64,000 nucleotides of DNA from contig UQRC01000007.1 of the NCBI GenBank assembly GCA_900543445.1, positions 1-64,000 of the forward strand. Direction: 5' to 3'. Made by a program: the position numbers and the translations under genes. This stretch comes from an uncultured Lachnobacterium sp. GTDB taxonomy: Bacteria > Bacillota > Clostridia > Lachnospirales > Lachnospiraceae. The notes beneath the pieces were generated by a model. That model was not told the DNA's origin, searched no databases, and saw only the letters and a list, made by a program, of their open reading frames with translations. Positions within the stretch are counted from its first letter, which is position 1. Every line of letters begins with the position of its first letter. Of the stretch, positions 1-9,030 are shown one piece after another.

Positions 1-121
1 CATAGAAAATCCCACTTCCGTCAATTATAAACAAACCACTGCTAATTTTCGTAGAATATCTTATATCCGGTATCGTCCGTTTGAATCTAATCTGAGCGCG
101 GCGAACCCGAATTTTGTTTAA

Positions 122-156
122 GTGTCTTGTCACATGTAAAGATATATGCTATACTC
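122..156 (+). promoter_or_regulatory. nadB promoter with candidate NiaR operator
   Basis: A sigma-A-type promoter is visible: -35 TTGTCA (128-133), a 17-nt spacer and -10 TATACT (151-156). The stretch GTGTCTTGTCACATGT (122-137) overlaps the -35 box and resembles the TGTC-rich sites bound by the niacin-responsive repressor NiaR. The niaR gene is third in the operon, so autoregulation is likely. The promoter is seen directly; the operator is an inference. The promoter also rules out the longer reading-frame start at 114. Confidence 0.6.
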
Positions 157-215
157 ACTGTCGTGTAACAAAAGTGGATGCGGCGAAGCCGCAATACAGG
201 AAAGTATGGCGAATT

Positions 216-1529
216 ATGAAAACAGAGGTATTAATTGTGGGAAGCGGATGTTCCGGTTTGTATTGTGCACTCCAGCTTCCGAGAGACAAACAGATTACAA
301 TTATCACGAAGGCGGATGTACCAAGCAGCGATTCCTATCTGGCGCAGGGAGGAATCTGCATGTTGAAAAATGATGCGGACTATGAAAGCTACTTTGAGGA
401 TACGATGAAGGCCGGTCATTATGAGAATGACAAAGAGTCGGTGGATATTATGATCCGGTCATCGCAGGATGTAATAAAGGATCTGCTCTCATATGGTGTG
501 GATTTCGCAAGAGATGAGAAAGGTGCATTAGCATTTACGAGAGAAGGTGCACATTCGGATAAGAGAATACTCTTTCATGAAGATATTACCGGACAGGAAA
601 TTACAAGCAAGCTTTGGGCGGCGGTACAGAAGCTTTCCAATGTGACAATTCTTGAATATACGACAATGCTGGATATCGTGGAGCAAGATAATGTATGTTG
701 TGGTGCGGTAATCCGTAAAGCAGATGGCTCGATTGAGACGGTGCAGGCAGATGAAACCGTGTGGGCATGTGGTGGAATCGGCGGATTATATCGTCATTCT
801 ACGAATTTCCGTCATCTGACGGGAGATGCGCTTGCGCTTTCATTGATCCATAATGTAAAATTGAAAGATATCAATTATGTGCAGATTCATCCGACGACAT
901 TCTATTCGGAGGATGAGGAGGAACGCAGCTTCTTGATCTCCGAGTCGGTTCGCGGCGAAGGAGCGAAGCTTTATGACAAGAAGGGAGAACGCTTTGTCAA
1001 TGAACTTCTTCCGAGAGATCTGCTGACCGAGGCAATCTATGAGCAGATGGAGAAGGATCACACGAATCATGTGTGGGAGGACTTAAGAACGATTCCGGAG
1101 GAAGAATTAAAGACGCATTTTCCGAATATTGTTGAGCATTGCCGCAAGATGGGATACGATGTAACGAAGGAGTGTATTCCGGTTGTTCCGGCACAGCACT
1201 ATTTCATGGGTGGCGTCTGGGTCGATCATGAGAGTCATACTTCGATGGAGCATCTCTATGCGGTGGGAGAGACTGCCTGCAATGGAGTGCACGGAAGAAA
1301 TCGTCTGGCGAGCAATTCGCTGCTGGAGAGCCTTGTGTTTGCCAAGCGTGCAGCAAAGAAAATGATGCGGAATGAAGAGTGTAAGCTTGCAGATCCCGAT
1401 GCGGTTATAGCGAAGGTTGACTTTACAGAATATGAGGATGAGGCTGCTTTGCAGAAACGATACGGAGATGCAGTACGCGCGGCAATTCGTGAGACCGACC
1501 GCAAAATGCATACCGTTAAGACGGCTTAG
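216..1529 (+). CDS. nadB: L-aspartate oxidase, short clostridial form
   Basis: This flavoenzyme oxidises L-aspartate to iminoaspartate, the first step of de novo NAD synthesis. An N-terminal FAD-binding motif GSGCSGLYCALQL is visible, followed by SYLAQGGI, the GAHSDKRILFHEDITGQEI block, the HPTTFY and SESVRGEGA active-site region and the C-terminal HGRNRLASNSLLE flavin motif. The protein is about 437 aa against about 530 aa in E. coli, because the C-terminal helical domain is short. ATG at 216 is chosen because the promoter lies at 128-156, downstream of the alternative start at 114, and AGGAAAG (198-204) precedes it. It heads a nadB-nadC-niaR operon. No nadA is seen in the window. Confidence 0.92.
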   Translation: MKTEVLIVGSGCSGLYCALQLPRDKQITIITKADVPSSDSYLAQGGICMLKNDADYESYFEDTMKAGHYENDKESVDIMIRSSQDVIKDLLSYGVDFARDEKGALAFTREGAHSDKRILFHEDITGQEITSKLWAAVQKLSNVTILEYTTMLDIVEQDNVCCGAVIRKADGSIETVQADETVWACGGIGGLYRHSTNFRHLTGDALALSLIHNVKLKDINYVQIHPTTFYSEDEEERSFLISESVRGEGAKLYDKKGERFVNELLPRDLLTEAIYEQMEKDHTNHVWEDLRTIPEEELKTHFPNIVEHCRKMGYDVTKECIPVVPAQHYFMGGVWVDHESHTSMEHLYAVGETACNGVHGRNRLASNSLLESLVFAKRAAKKMMRNEECKLADPDAVIAKVDFTEYEDEAALQKRYGDAVRAAIRETDRKMHTVKTA

Positions 1530-1558
1530 AGTAAGAATAAATAATAGGAGACAATACG

Positions 1559-2416
1559 ATGTACGATGAGGTAACGATGAAATTAAATGTAGATCCATTG
1601 ATTCTTGGAGCATTAAAAGAAGATATCACAAGCGAGGATGTATCAACGAACAGTGTGATGCCGCATCCGCAGGCAGGAGAGGTCGATCTCATCTGCAAGC
1701 AGGATGGAATCATCTGTGGTCTGCAGGTGTTTGAACGCGTTTTTACCCTGCTAGATGAAGACACGAAGGTTGAGTTCTTTGTGCAGGATGGCGAAGCGGT
1801 GAAGGCTGGTCAGCTTATGGCGAAGGTGCATGGAGATATTCGCACACTTTTGTGCGGAGAGCGCACCGCACTTAATTATCTGCAGAGAATGAGCGGAATT
1901 GCTACTTATACGCATGAGGTAGCGTCACTTCTTACGGGAAGCAAGACGAAGCTTCTTGACACAAGAAAGACAACGCCGAACAACCGCATTTTCGAGAAAT
2001 ATGCGGTTCGCACGGGCGGTGGTAACAACCATCGCTACAATCTTTCGGACGGAGTGTTACTCAAAGATAATCATATCGGAGCTGCCGGCGGCGTGAAGCA
2101 GGCGATCGCAGCGGCAAAAGAATATGCGCCTTTTGTCAGAAAAATCGAGGTAGAGGTTGAAAACCAGCAGATGGTTGAGGAAGCGGTGGAAGCAGGGGCT
2201 GACATTATCATGCTTGATAATATGGATACAGATGCTTTGAAAAAAGCGATCGCTTTCATCAATGGACGTGCGGAAATTGAAGTATCCGGAAATGTGACAA
2301 AAGAAAATATTGCAAGACTGGTCGATCTTGGTGTAGACTTTATATCAAGCGGGGCACTCACACATTCTGCTCCGATTATGGATATTTCACTTAAAAATCT
2401 GCATCCTGTAGATTGA
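1559..2416 (+). CDS. nadC: Quinolinate phosphoribosyltransferase
   Basis: NadC converts quinolinate and PRPP to nicotinate mononucleotide, CO2 and PPi. The protein is 285 aa, the usual length. The signature DTRKTTPNNRIFEKYAVRTGGG followed by NNHRYNLSDGVLLKDNHI carries the Arg, Lys and His residues that bind quinolinate and PRPP. The later segment with EVSGNV and DFISSGALTHSAP completes the barrel. The RBS ATAGGAG lies 8 nt before the ATG. The gene follows nadB by 29 bp and is presumably co-transcribed with it. Confidence 0.95.
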   Translation: MYDEVTMKLNVDPLILGALKEDITSEDVSTNSVMPHPQAGEVDLICKQDGIICGLQVFERVFTLLDEDTKVEFFVQDGEAVKAGQLMAKVHGDIRTLLCGERTALNYLQRMSGIATYTHEVASLLTGSKTKLLDTRKTTPNNRIFEKYAVRTGGGNNHRYNLSDGVLLKDNHIGAAGGVKQAIAAAKEYAPFVRKIEVEVENQQMVEEAVEAGADIIMLDNMDTDALKKAIAFINGRAEIEVSGNVTKENIARLVDLGVDFISSGALTHSAPIMDISLKNLHPVD

Positions 2417-2441
2417 TGGAAAGGTGGTAAAGTTCTCTGTT

Positions 2442-2993
2442 ATGAATGGGGAAGAACGACGCAAAAAAATTGTAAAGATGTTGACAACAGGGACGAAACC
2501 GATTCCGGGGGTAGCGCTTGCAAAACAGTTTGACGTAAGCAGACAGGTGATTGTGCAGGATATCGCTTTGCTCCGTGCGAACGGAATGAACATATTCTCG
2601 ACCAATCGTGGCTATCTGATTCAGAAGGATTCCGTTGCAAGCCGTGTGTTTAAAGTCTATCATTCGGATGATGATGTGGAGAAGGAGCTCACAACGATCG
2701 TGGATCTGGGCGGAATCATAGAGGATGTGTTTGTTTATCACAAAGTATATGGTGTCCTTCGGGCGGATATGAATATTAAGTCCAGAATGGATATACGTCG
2801 ATATATGGAAGAAATAGCCACTGGAAAATCAAGCCTTCTCAAGAATGTTACATCAGGATTTCATTATCATACAATACTTGCTGACAGTGAGGAGATACTT
2901 GATATCATTCAGGAGGAACTAGGAAAGCAGGGATTTCTTGCAAAGCTGCAGGATTATGAGCCTGTCGATTTCTGGAAGAAGGAAGAGGCGTAG
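2442..2993 (+). CDS. niaR: NiaR-type transcriptional repressor of NAD biosynthesis
   Basis: An N-terminal winged-helix HTH (RRKKIVKMLTTG...GVALAKQFDVSRQVIVQDIALLRANG) precedes a C-terminal 3H domain, named for its three conserved histidines: VYHSDDD, VYHKVYG and GFHYHTI are visible. This architecture is that of NiaR (YrxA), the nicotinate-responsive repressor of Firmicutes. I prefer ATG 2442 (MNGEERRKK) because AAGGTGG lies upstream; an in-frame GTG at 2424 would add six residues. It is the last gene of the nadBC operon and probably represses the operon through the site at 122-137. Confidence 0.88.
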   Translation: MNGEERRKKIVKMLTTGTKPIPGVALAKQFDVSRQVIVQDIALLRANGMNIFSTNRGYLIQKDSVASRVFKVYHSDDDVEKELTTIVDLGGIIEDVFVYHKVYGVLRADMNIKSRMDIRRYMEEIATGKSSLLKNVTSGFHYHTILADSEEILDIIQEELGKQGFLAKLQDYEPVDFWKKEEA

Positions 2994-3018
2994 AGCCGAT
3001 TATTGATTTATGATTTAT

Positions 3019-3064
3019 ATAAAACCGTTTAAGAAAGAAATTATCTTGGCGGTTTTATTTTTTT
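3019..3064 (+). terminator. Rho-independent terminator after niaR
   Basis: The stem ATAAAACCG (3019-3027) pairs with CGGTTTTAT (3050-3058), with AAG/CTT adding pairs inside the loop. A T-run follows to 3064. It ends the nadBC-niaR operon. Confidence 0.75.
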
Positions 3065-3131
3065 GTGTGATTTTGGTGATTGCCGGAATAATTTGAAAAA
3101 ACTGCAAAGCGTGCTTCGCATCGTTTAGGAT

Positions 3132-3161
3132 TTGACACTCATTATATGGGAATGCTATACT
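3132..3161 (+). promoter_or_regulatory. Sigma-A promoter for the DUF4190-like gene
   Basis: TTGACA (3132-3137), an 18-nt spacer and TATACT (3156-3161). It lies about 110 bp upstream of the start at 3270, so the 5' leader is about 100 nt. No recognised riboswitch is visible in that leader. Confidence 0.7.
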
Positions 3162-3269
3162 TTGACTAATTATTGTAACTGTAACGAAACATTCAACTAT
3201 AGATATAAAAATTTAGTTTGTCATGGTTGAATATCGCAAGTTCGCTTTTGGGTGAGAAGGAGAATGAAA

Positions 3270-3995
3270 ATGAGTGACGAATTTATGAATGGAATCGGTG
3301 GGGAACCAGAAAATACCAATGAGACGCCGCAGGGATACACAAATCCTGAGAACAGTGATGATCAGAATTACAAAGCTCCGGAAACAAATGGAGAGACAGC
3401 ACAGGAATATCAGCAGCCGGAGCAGAATCAGACGTCATATTATGGACAGTCGGATTACCGTCAGCCACAGTATGATCCGAACAATCTTGGTAAACCAGAT
3501 TACAGCCAGATGAATTATAATTCGGGAGCGGCCGGCGCAGACTATAATCAGAACGGATATGGACAGCCGGCTGGAGGACAGAACTATAATCAGAATGAAT
3601 ATGGTCAGCCGAATGGCGGAGTAAATTACAATCAGAACGGATATAACCAGAATGGATACAACCAGCCACCTTACGGTGCAGCAACGAAGAGTGACAGTAC
3701 AGGATTTGGAATTGCATCACTGGTACTCGGTATCATTTCAATCTTTACGTTCTTCTGCTGTATTAACTATATTCTTGCAGTCATTGCAATCGTACTCGGT
3801 ATTGTGCAGATCGTAAAAAGTTCCAAGAAGGGACTTGCAATCGGAGGTATTGTGACTGCAGTGATATCCATCATCGGAGCTACTATTTTCTGGGTACTGA
3901 TCGGATCTGTCGGAGCGTCTGAGATGGGACCGATGCAGGATTACATGGAAGAGTACATGCAGGATTATATGCAGCAGGAGAGCGACGCATTCTAA
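3270..3995 (+). CDS. DUF4190-like membrane protein with Q/N/Y-rich N-terminus
   Basis: The first ~135 residues are low-complexity and rich in Q, N, G and Y, with repeats of the type NYNQNGYGQP. The C-terminal ~95 residues hold three hydrophobic segments (GIASLVLGIISIFTFFC, ILAVIAIVLGIVQIV, GGIVTAVISIIGATIFWVLI), the layout of DUF4190-domain membrane proteins. ATG 3270 is chosen because AGAAGGAG (3256-3262) is 7 nt upstream. Function is unknown; the N-terminus is probably disordered and cytoplasmic. It is monocistronic, with its own promoter and a weak terminator. Confidence 0.75.
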   Translation: MSDEFMNGIGGEPENTNETPQGYTNPENSDDQNYKAPETNGETAQEYQQPEQNQTSYYGQSDYRQPQYDPNNLGKPDYSQMNYNSGAAGADYNQNGYGQPAGGQNYNQNEYGQPNGGVNYNQNGYNQNGYNQPPYGAATKSDSTGFGIASLVLGIISIFTFFCCINYILAVIAIVLGIVQIVKSSKKGLAIGGIVTAVISIIGATIFWVLIGSVGASEMGPMQDYMEEYMQDYMQQESDAF

Positions 3996-3996
3996 A

Positions 3997-4028
3997 TTGA
4001 CTGACCGGATGTTGCATGTCAGCTTTTT
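3997..4028 (+). terminator. Weak terminator
   Basis: A short stem CTGAC (4001-4005) / GTCAG (4018-4022) is followed by a T-run (4024-4030). Only five base pairs hold it, so it may be leaky. Confidence 0.4.
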
Positions 4029-4069
4029 TTAAAAGTTAACGCATTACAAAGAAAAACGGGCAGGTAGTT

Positions 4070-4666
4070 ATGAATAGTTCAAAACAGATGGCAGAAGCTA
4101 TCATCTGCCAGATTGATAAAAGCAGACAGGCGCAATTGCCGTATCTTGTCGCTTTGGACGGACGATGTGCGTCAGGCAAGACAACGACAGCGGCGTTAAT
4201 TGCAGAAAAGTATCAAAAAGAAGGGCTGCCGTGTGATATTGTTCACATGGATGATTTCTTCTTACAACCGAATCAAAGAACTTCTGCGCGTCTTGCAGAG
4301 CCGGGCGGAAATGTGGATTATGAGCGGGTTGAGGCTGAGGTGCTTCAACCCGCAAAGCGTGGTATGACAGTTTCGTACCGCAGATTTGACTGCAGCAGGA
4401 TGGAACTCACAGAGGTGAGAACGTTTCAGCCACAGGGGATTTTGCTTGTGGAGGGCGCGTACAGTTGTCATCCGAAGCTGCGTGATTATTTTGATCTGCG
4501 CATTTTTGTATCCATTGATCCTGAAATGCAGATGCAGAGGATCCTTTTGCGAAACGGAAGTGAGCGCGCCGAAATGTTTCGGAACCGTTGGATCCCGCTC
4601 GAGGAAAACTATATCGCGCAATGTCAGGTTGAAGAGGTTTGTGATCTTCATTTGTGCGCAGATTAA
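4070..4666 (+). CDS. Uridine kinase-like P-loop nucleoside kinase
   Basis: A 198-aa protein of the uridine kinase/phosphoribulokinase superfamily. The Walker A motif GRCASGKTT lies near residue 31, followed by VHMDDFFLQP (a lid/substrate-binding Asp motif) and ILLVEGAYSCHP (Walker B-like). The Arg-rich RILLRNGSERAEMFRNRW resembles the lid. Family members phosphorylate uridine or related small substrates with NTP. Substrate cannot be read from the sequence, and short members of this family are often annotated only as 'uridine kinase'. Confidence 0.75.
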   Translation: MNSSKQMAEAIICQIDKSRQAQLPYLVALDGRCASGKTTTAALIAEKYQKEGLPCDIVHMDDFFLQPNQRTSARLAEPGGNVDYERVEAEVLQPAKRGMTVSYRRFDCSRMELTEVRTFQPQGILLVEGAYSCHPKLRDYFDLRIFVSIDPEMQMQRILLRNGSERAEMFRNRWIPLEENYIAQCQVEEVCDLHLCAD

Positions 4667-4692
4667 ATTAGGGAATAACAAGGGAGTATGTA

Positions 4693-5394
4693 GTGTCGAC
4701 CAAGGATCGAATCAAAGAATTTCTATACAAATATAAATATGTGGAAAAGTATCTGACGGACGATATCTTCCAGACACAGACGATGCTTCTTGCTTCCCTT
4801 GCAATGAACATTGCGGCGGCAACGTTTAAGTTTGTGATGGGCGTATGGTTCGGGTCGAAGTGGCTTGTGACCGTATCGATCTACTTCCTGACGTTATCCG
4901 CGATGCGTCTGCTTCTTCTTAACAGAGAGCGAAAAAGTAAGAAGTTAGAGACACCGGAGCACAAGCGGCTGTATGACCTGAAAGGTTATCGTGCGTGTGG
5001 ATATATGGTGCTTTTTATGAATATGATCGTAGGCAGAATGATCGTGCAGATGCTCGTAGATAATGAGGGATATGATTATCCGGGGCTGATGCTGTATCTG
5101 ATCGGTTTGTTTGCAATTGCCAATTTTGCCAATGCGATCTACAACGTGAAGAAGTATTGGCATATCTACAATCCGATGATTTCCGCAGCAAAGAGGTTAA
5201 GTTTCTCTACGGCACTTGTGCTTTTGTACACACTTCAGACATCTGCGCTTGCAAGATTCGGAAACAATCATGAGCAGTTGCGACGGTTGTTAAACTCCAT
5301 ATCGGGAGCGGTTGTGGAACTTGTTTTGTTTACGATGGCAATTCTTATGATTGTGAGATCCAACCAGGAGATGCACAAATTAAAAGAAGGATAA
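4693..5394 (+). CDS. Unknown multi-pass membrane protein
   Basis: A 233-aa protein with about five or six hydrophobic segments (for example MLLASLAMNIAAATFKFVMG, WLVTVSIYFLTLSAM, LMLYLIGLFAIANF, ALVLLYTLQTSAL, VVELVLFTMAILMIV). It starts with GTG 4693, preceded by AGGGAG at 4681-4686. I do not recognise the family. It follows the kinase-like gene by 26 bp and may be co-transcribed. Conserved charged residues are few, so transport or a scaffold role is possible but unsupported. Confidence 0.6.
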   Translation: MSTKDRIKEFLYKYKYVEKYLTDDIFQTQTMLLASLAMNIAAATFKFVMGVWFGSKWLVTVSIYFLTLSAMRLLLLNRERKSKKLETPEHKRLYDLKGYRACGYMVLFMNMIVGRMIVQMLVDNEGYDYPGLMLYLIGLFAIANFANAIYNVKKYWHIYNPMISAAKRLSFSTALVLLYTLQTSALARFGNNHEQLRRLLNSISGAVVELVLFTMAILMIVRSNQEMHKLKEG

Positions 5395-5457
5395 TTTCTG
5401 ACAGATCCAGAGTTTGGACATGGATGCAAAATCGAAGAAAATCAAGGCGAATAGACC

Positions 5458-5486
5458 TTGACATTCAAAAAAAACCTTACTATACT
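5458..5486 (+). promoter_or_regulatory. ileS/T-box promoter
   Basis: TTGACA (5458-5463), a 17-nt spacer and TATACT (5481-5486). Transcription would begin near 5493, giving a ~300-nt leader that holds the T-box. Confidence 0.8.
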
Positions 5487-5494
5487 TAGACACA

Positions 5495-5766
5495 AAGACA
5501 AAAACGATGACGAAGACAGTAACTGTAATACGAACGTCACAGAGAGCCGCGAGGGTGGAAACCGGCACAAGTAATTTTACAGTGAATATCACTTCCGAGT
5601 TGCGGATCGAACGTTGCGGAATGAATCTCAAGTTCCGGATGAGTAGAGTCCGACGCTTTTCCTACGTTACGGGAACGAAGTATGCAAATCAGTTATGATT
5701 TAAGTACATGGTAATCAGGTGGTATAACGTGCGCCCGCGTCCTAATTACTGGATGCGGGCTTTTTT
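5495..5766 (+). promoter_or_regulatory. T-box riboswitch (isoleucine)
   Basis: The leader has the hallmarks of a T-box. The conserved T-box sequence GGTAATCAGGTGGTATAACG lies near 5710-5729 and is followed by an intrinsic terminator, stem 5733-5742 / 5751-5760 (ten pairs) plus a T-run at 5761-5766. A candidate specifier codon ATC (Ile, 5588-5590) sits in GTGAATATCACTTCC, in the Stem I region. Uncharged tRNA-Ile would stabilise the antiterminator and allow ileS transcription. Specifier placement is my reading and was not folded by computation. Confidence 0.85.
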
Positions 5767-5796
5767 CAATTCATAGGAAAATTTCAGGAGGCAATT

Positions 5797-8700
5797 ATGT
5801 ACAACAAAGTTGATACGAACATGAACTTTGTCGACCGCGAGAAAGAAGTTGAAAAGTTCTGGCGTGAGAATGACATTTTCAAGAAATCCATGGAGAATCG
5901 TAAGGAAGGTGAGACGTATACATTCTATGACGGACCGCCAACCGCGAATGGTAAGCCACATATCGGCCACGTTTTAACCCGTGTTATCAAGGATATGATC
6001 CCAAGATACCAGACAATGAAGGGTAAATATGTTCCTCGTAAAGCAGGATGGGATACACATGGTCTCCCAGTTGAGCTTGAAGTTGAGAAGATGCTCGGGC
6101 TCAACGGTAAGGAGCAGATCGAAGAGTATGGTATGGAGCCTTTCATCAAGAAATGTAAGGAATCCGTATGGAAATATAAAGGAATGTGGGAAGATTTCTC
6201 AGGAACCGTTGGTTTCTGGGCTGATATGGACAACCCATATGTAACATACGATGACAATTTCATCGAGTCTGAGTGGTGGGCACTTAAGACCATCTGGGAC
6301 AAGAAGCTTCTGTACAAGGGATTCAAGATCGTGCCTTACTGTCCTCGTTGTGGAACTCCGCTTTCTTCCCAGGAGGTTGCGCAGGGATACAAGACCGTTA
6401 AGGAGCGTTCTGCGATCGTCCGCTTCAAGGTTACAGGAGAGGATGCTTACTTCCTCGCATGGACAACAACGCCTTGGACACTTCCAAGTAACGTGGCACT
6501 CTGTGTGAACCCGGATGACACTTATATTAAGGTTAAAGCAGCAGATGGTTACACCTACTATCTTGCTGAGGCACTTGCAGACAAGGTGCTCTCTCCGCTT
6601 GCGAAGGAAGAGGGCGAGAAGGCATACGAAGTGCTTGAGACATACAAAGGAACAGATCTTGAGCGCAAAGAGTATGAGCCGCTTTACGACTGCGCGAAGG
6701 TTGTTGCGGACAAGCAGCATAAGAAGGGATTTTTCGTAACCTGTGATAACTACGTTACTATGACAGATGGTACCGGTATCGTTCATATCGCCCCTGCATT
6801 CGGTGAGGATGATGCGAATGTCGGACGTAACTATGACCTTCCATTCGTACAGTTTGTAAACGGTAAGGGTGAACTTACCGAAGAGACTCCGTTTGCAGGT
6901 CTGTTCGTAAAGAAAGCAGATCCTGAGGTGCTGAAGGATCTTGATGCAAGAGGTCAGTTATTTGATGCACCGAAGTTCGAGCATGAGTATCCACACTGCT
7001 GGAGATGTGATACACCTCTGATCTACTATGCAAGAGAGTCATGGTTCATCAAGATGACAGAGGTTCGTGACGACCTCGTTGCCAATAATAAGACGGTAAA
7101 CTGGATTCCGAAGTCCATCGGGGAGGGACGTTTTGGAAACTGGCTGGAAAATATTCAGGACTGGGGTATCTCCCGTAACCGTTACTGGGGAACTCCACTC
7201 AATATCTGGGAGTGTGAGGACTGCGGATGCCAGGAATCCATCGGAAGCCGTGCAGAACTTGCCGAGCGTTCCGGCAATCCGGATGCTGCTAAGGTTGAGC
7301 TGCACCGCCCATATATTGATGAAGTTACCTTTAAGTGTAAAGAGTGCGGCGGCACAATGAAGCGAGTACCGGAGGTTATCGACTGCTGGTTCGATTCAGG
7401 AGCAATGCCTTTTGCACAGCATCATTATCCGTTCGAGAACAAGGATCTGTTCGAGCAGCAGTTCCCGGCACAGTTTATTTCCGAGGCAGTGGATCAGACA
7501 CGTGGATGGTTCTACTCTCTGATGGCAGAGTCTACTCTGTTATTCAATAAGGCTCCTTACCAGAACGTTATCGTTCTTGGTCACGTACAGGATGAGAACG
7601 GACAGAAGATGTCGAAGTCCAAGGGTAATGCGGTCGATCCGTTCGACGCATTGGAGAAGTACGGTGCAGATGCGATCCGCTGGTATTTCTACATCAACAG
7701 CGCGCCTTGGCTGCCGAACCGTTTCCATGGTAAGGCAGTACAGGAAGGACAGCGTAAGTTCATGGGAACTCTGTGGAACACTTATGCATTCTTCGTACTG
7801 TATGCGAACATTGACAATTTTGATGCAACAAAGTACACACTCGACTACGATAAGCTTACCGTTATGGATAAGTGGCTTCTTTCAAAGCTGAATTCCGCAG
7901 TGGCAGCAGTCGATGACAATTTAGGCAACTATCGCATTCCGGAAGCTGCACGTGTACTTGAAGAGTTTGTTGACGATATGAGTAACTGGTATGTCCGCCG
8001 CTCACGTGAGCGTTTCTGGGCAAAAGGCATGGAGCAGGACAAGATCAATGCGTATATGACACTGTATACCGCTTTGGTTACCATCTGTAAGGCAGCAGCT
8101 CCGATGATCCCGTTCATGACAGAGGATATCTACCGCAACCTTGTATGCTCCATCGATCCATCCGCACCGGAAAGTATTCATCTGTGTGACTTCCCGACCG
8201 TTGATGAGAAGATGATCGATAAGGATCTTGAGAATGCGATGGATGAGGTACTTAAGATCGTTGTTATGGGACGTGCGTGCCGTAACAGTGCCAATATTAA
8301 GAACCGTCAGCCGATCGGTCAGATGTATGTCAAGGCACCGGAAGCACTCAGTGATTTCTATGTAGACATTATCGCCGACGAGTTAAATGTGAAGAAAGTA
8401 ACCTTCACCGATGATGTCAGCAGCTACACCGATTACCAGTTCAAGCCGCAGCTTCGTACCGTAGGACCGAAGTTCGGTAAGTATTTAAAGCAGATCCAGG
8501 CAACCCTTTCTGAGCTGGATGGTAATAAGGCGATGGCAGAGCTTAAGGCAAACGGATGCCTGAAACTTGACAGTATCAGTGACGAAGTTGTATTATTAGA
8601 AGAGGATTTACTTATCACGATGACGCAGGCAGAGGGTTTTGTAACCGAGGGGGATAACTATGTGACGGTAGTTATGGATACGAAGCTTACTCCGGAACTC

Positions 8701-8961
8701 ATTGAGGAAGGCTTTGTCCGTGAGCTGATTAGCAAGATTCAGACCATGCGTAAGGATAAAGAGGCTGGATTCGAGGTAACTGATCATATTGCCGTATCCT
8801 TTAAGGCAGATGAGAAAGTGACTGCAATCTTTGAAAAGTACAGCGAGGAGATCAAGTCAGAGGTTCTCGCAGACAAGATTACAGAGGGCGAATTATCCGG
8901 ATATGAGAAAGAATGGAGTATCAACGGAGAGAAAGTAACTCTTGCAGTAGAGAAACAGTAA
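5797..8961 (+). CDS. ileS: Isoleucyl-tRNA synthetase, long (type 2) form
   Basis: A class I aminoacyl-tRNA synthetase that charges tRNA-Ile. The HIGH motif (GKPHIGHVL, near residue 54) and KMSKS motif (residues ~604-608) are intact. Cys pairs that could bind zinc are seen at CPRCGTPLSS and at CEDCGC...CKECGG. The editing (CP1) domain is present (WTTTPWTLPSN, then the GTGIVHIAPAFGEDD block). At 1054 aa it is longer than the ~920-940 aa bacterial type 1 enzymes and matches the eukaryote-like type 2 group, known for tolerance to mupirocin. The RBS CAGGAGG lies 6 nt before ATG. It is controlled by the upstream T-box. Confidence 0.95.
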   Translation: MYNKVDTNMNFVDREKEVEKFWRENDIFKKSMENRKEGETYTFYDGPPTANGKPHIGHVLTRVIKDMIPRYQTMKGKYVPRKAGWDTHGLPVELEVEKMLGLNGKEQIEEYGMEPFIKKCKESVWKYKGMWEDFSGTVGFWADMDNPYVTYDDNFIESEWWALKTIWDKKLLYKGFKIVPYCPRCGTPLSSQEVAQGYKTVKERSAIVRFKVTGEDAYFLAWTTTPWTLPSNVALCVNPDDTYIKVKAADGYTYYLAEALADKVLSPLAKEEGEKAYEVLETYKGTDLERKEYEPLYDCAKVVADKQHKKGFFVTCDNYVTMTDGTGIVHIAPAFGEDDANVGRNYDLPFVQFVNGKGELTEETPFAGLFVKKADPEVLKDLDARGQLFDAPKFEHEYPHCWRCDTPLIYYARESWFIKMTEVRDDLVANNKTVNWIPKSIGEGRFGNWLENIQDWGISRNRYWGTPLNIWECEDCGCQESIGSRAELAERSGNPDAAKVELHRPYIDEVTFKCKECGGTMKRVPEVIDCWFDSGAMPFAQHHYPFENKDLFEQQFPAQFISEAVDQTRGWFYSLMAESTLLFNKAPYQNVIVLGHVQDENGQKMSKSKGNAVDPFDALEKYGADAIRWYFYINSAPWLPNRFHGKAVQEGQRKFMGTLWNTYAFFVLYANIDNFDATKYTLDYDKLTVMDKWLLSKLNSAVAAVDDNLGNYRIPEAARVLEEFVDDMSNWYVRRSRERFWAKGMEQDKINAYMTLYTALVTICKAAAPMIPFMTEDIYRNLVCSIDPSAPESIHLCDFPTVDEKMIDKDLENAMDEVLKIVVMGRACRNSANIKNRQPIGQMYVKAPEALSDFYVDIIADELNVKKVTFTDDVSSYTDYQFKPQLRTVGPKFGKYLKQIQATLSELDGNKAMAELKANGCLKLDSISDEVVLLEEDLLITMTQAEGFVTEGDNYVTVVMDTKLTPELIEEGFVRELISKIQTMRKDKEAGFEVTDHIAVSFKADEKVTAIFEKYSEEIKSEVLADKITEGELSGYEKEWSINGEKVTLAVEKQ

Positions 8962-8972
8962 CAGTAAATAAT

Positions 8973-9004
8973 GGGGGCAAGGCATACGCTTAGCCCCCTT
9001 TTTT
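8973..9004 (+). terminator. Terminator after ileS
   Basis: GGGGGC (8973-8978) pairs with GCCCCC (8993-8998), extended by AAG/CTT inside with one bulged base, followed by a T-run. It lies 27 bp before the glgP start, so glgP may depend on read-through or an unseen promoter. Confidence 0.8.
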
Positions 9005-9030
9005 AAGGCAAAGCCAAATAGGAGGCGTAG

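Noticed and set aside
114..215. Longer N-terminus for nadB starting at 114
   Set aside because: The only good promoter (128-156) lies downstream of that start, and the extra 34 residues do not resemble the family.
3104..3124. TGCTTCGCA-containing stretch upstream of the DUF4190-like gene as another member of the TGCTTGCA element family
   Set aside because: Only the tip is similar; no ACTATTCAG start and no accompanying hairpins.
6199..6786. 195-aa minus-strand frame inside ileS
   Set aside because: Shadow frame; the + strand encodes a clear IleS.
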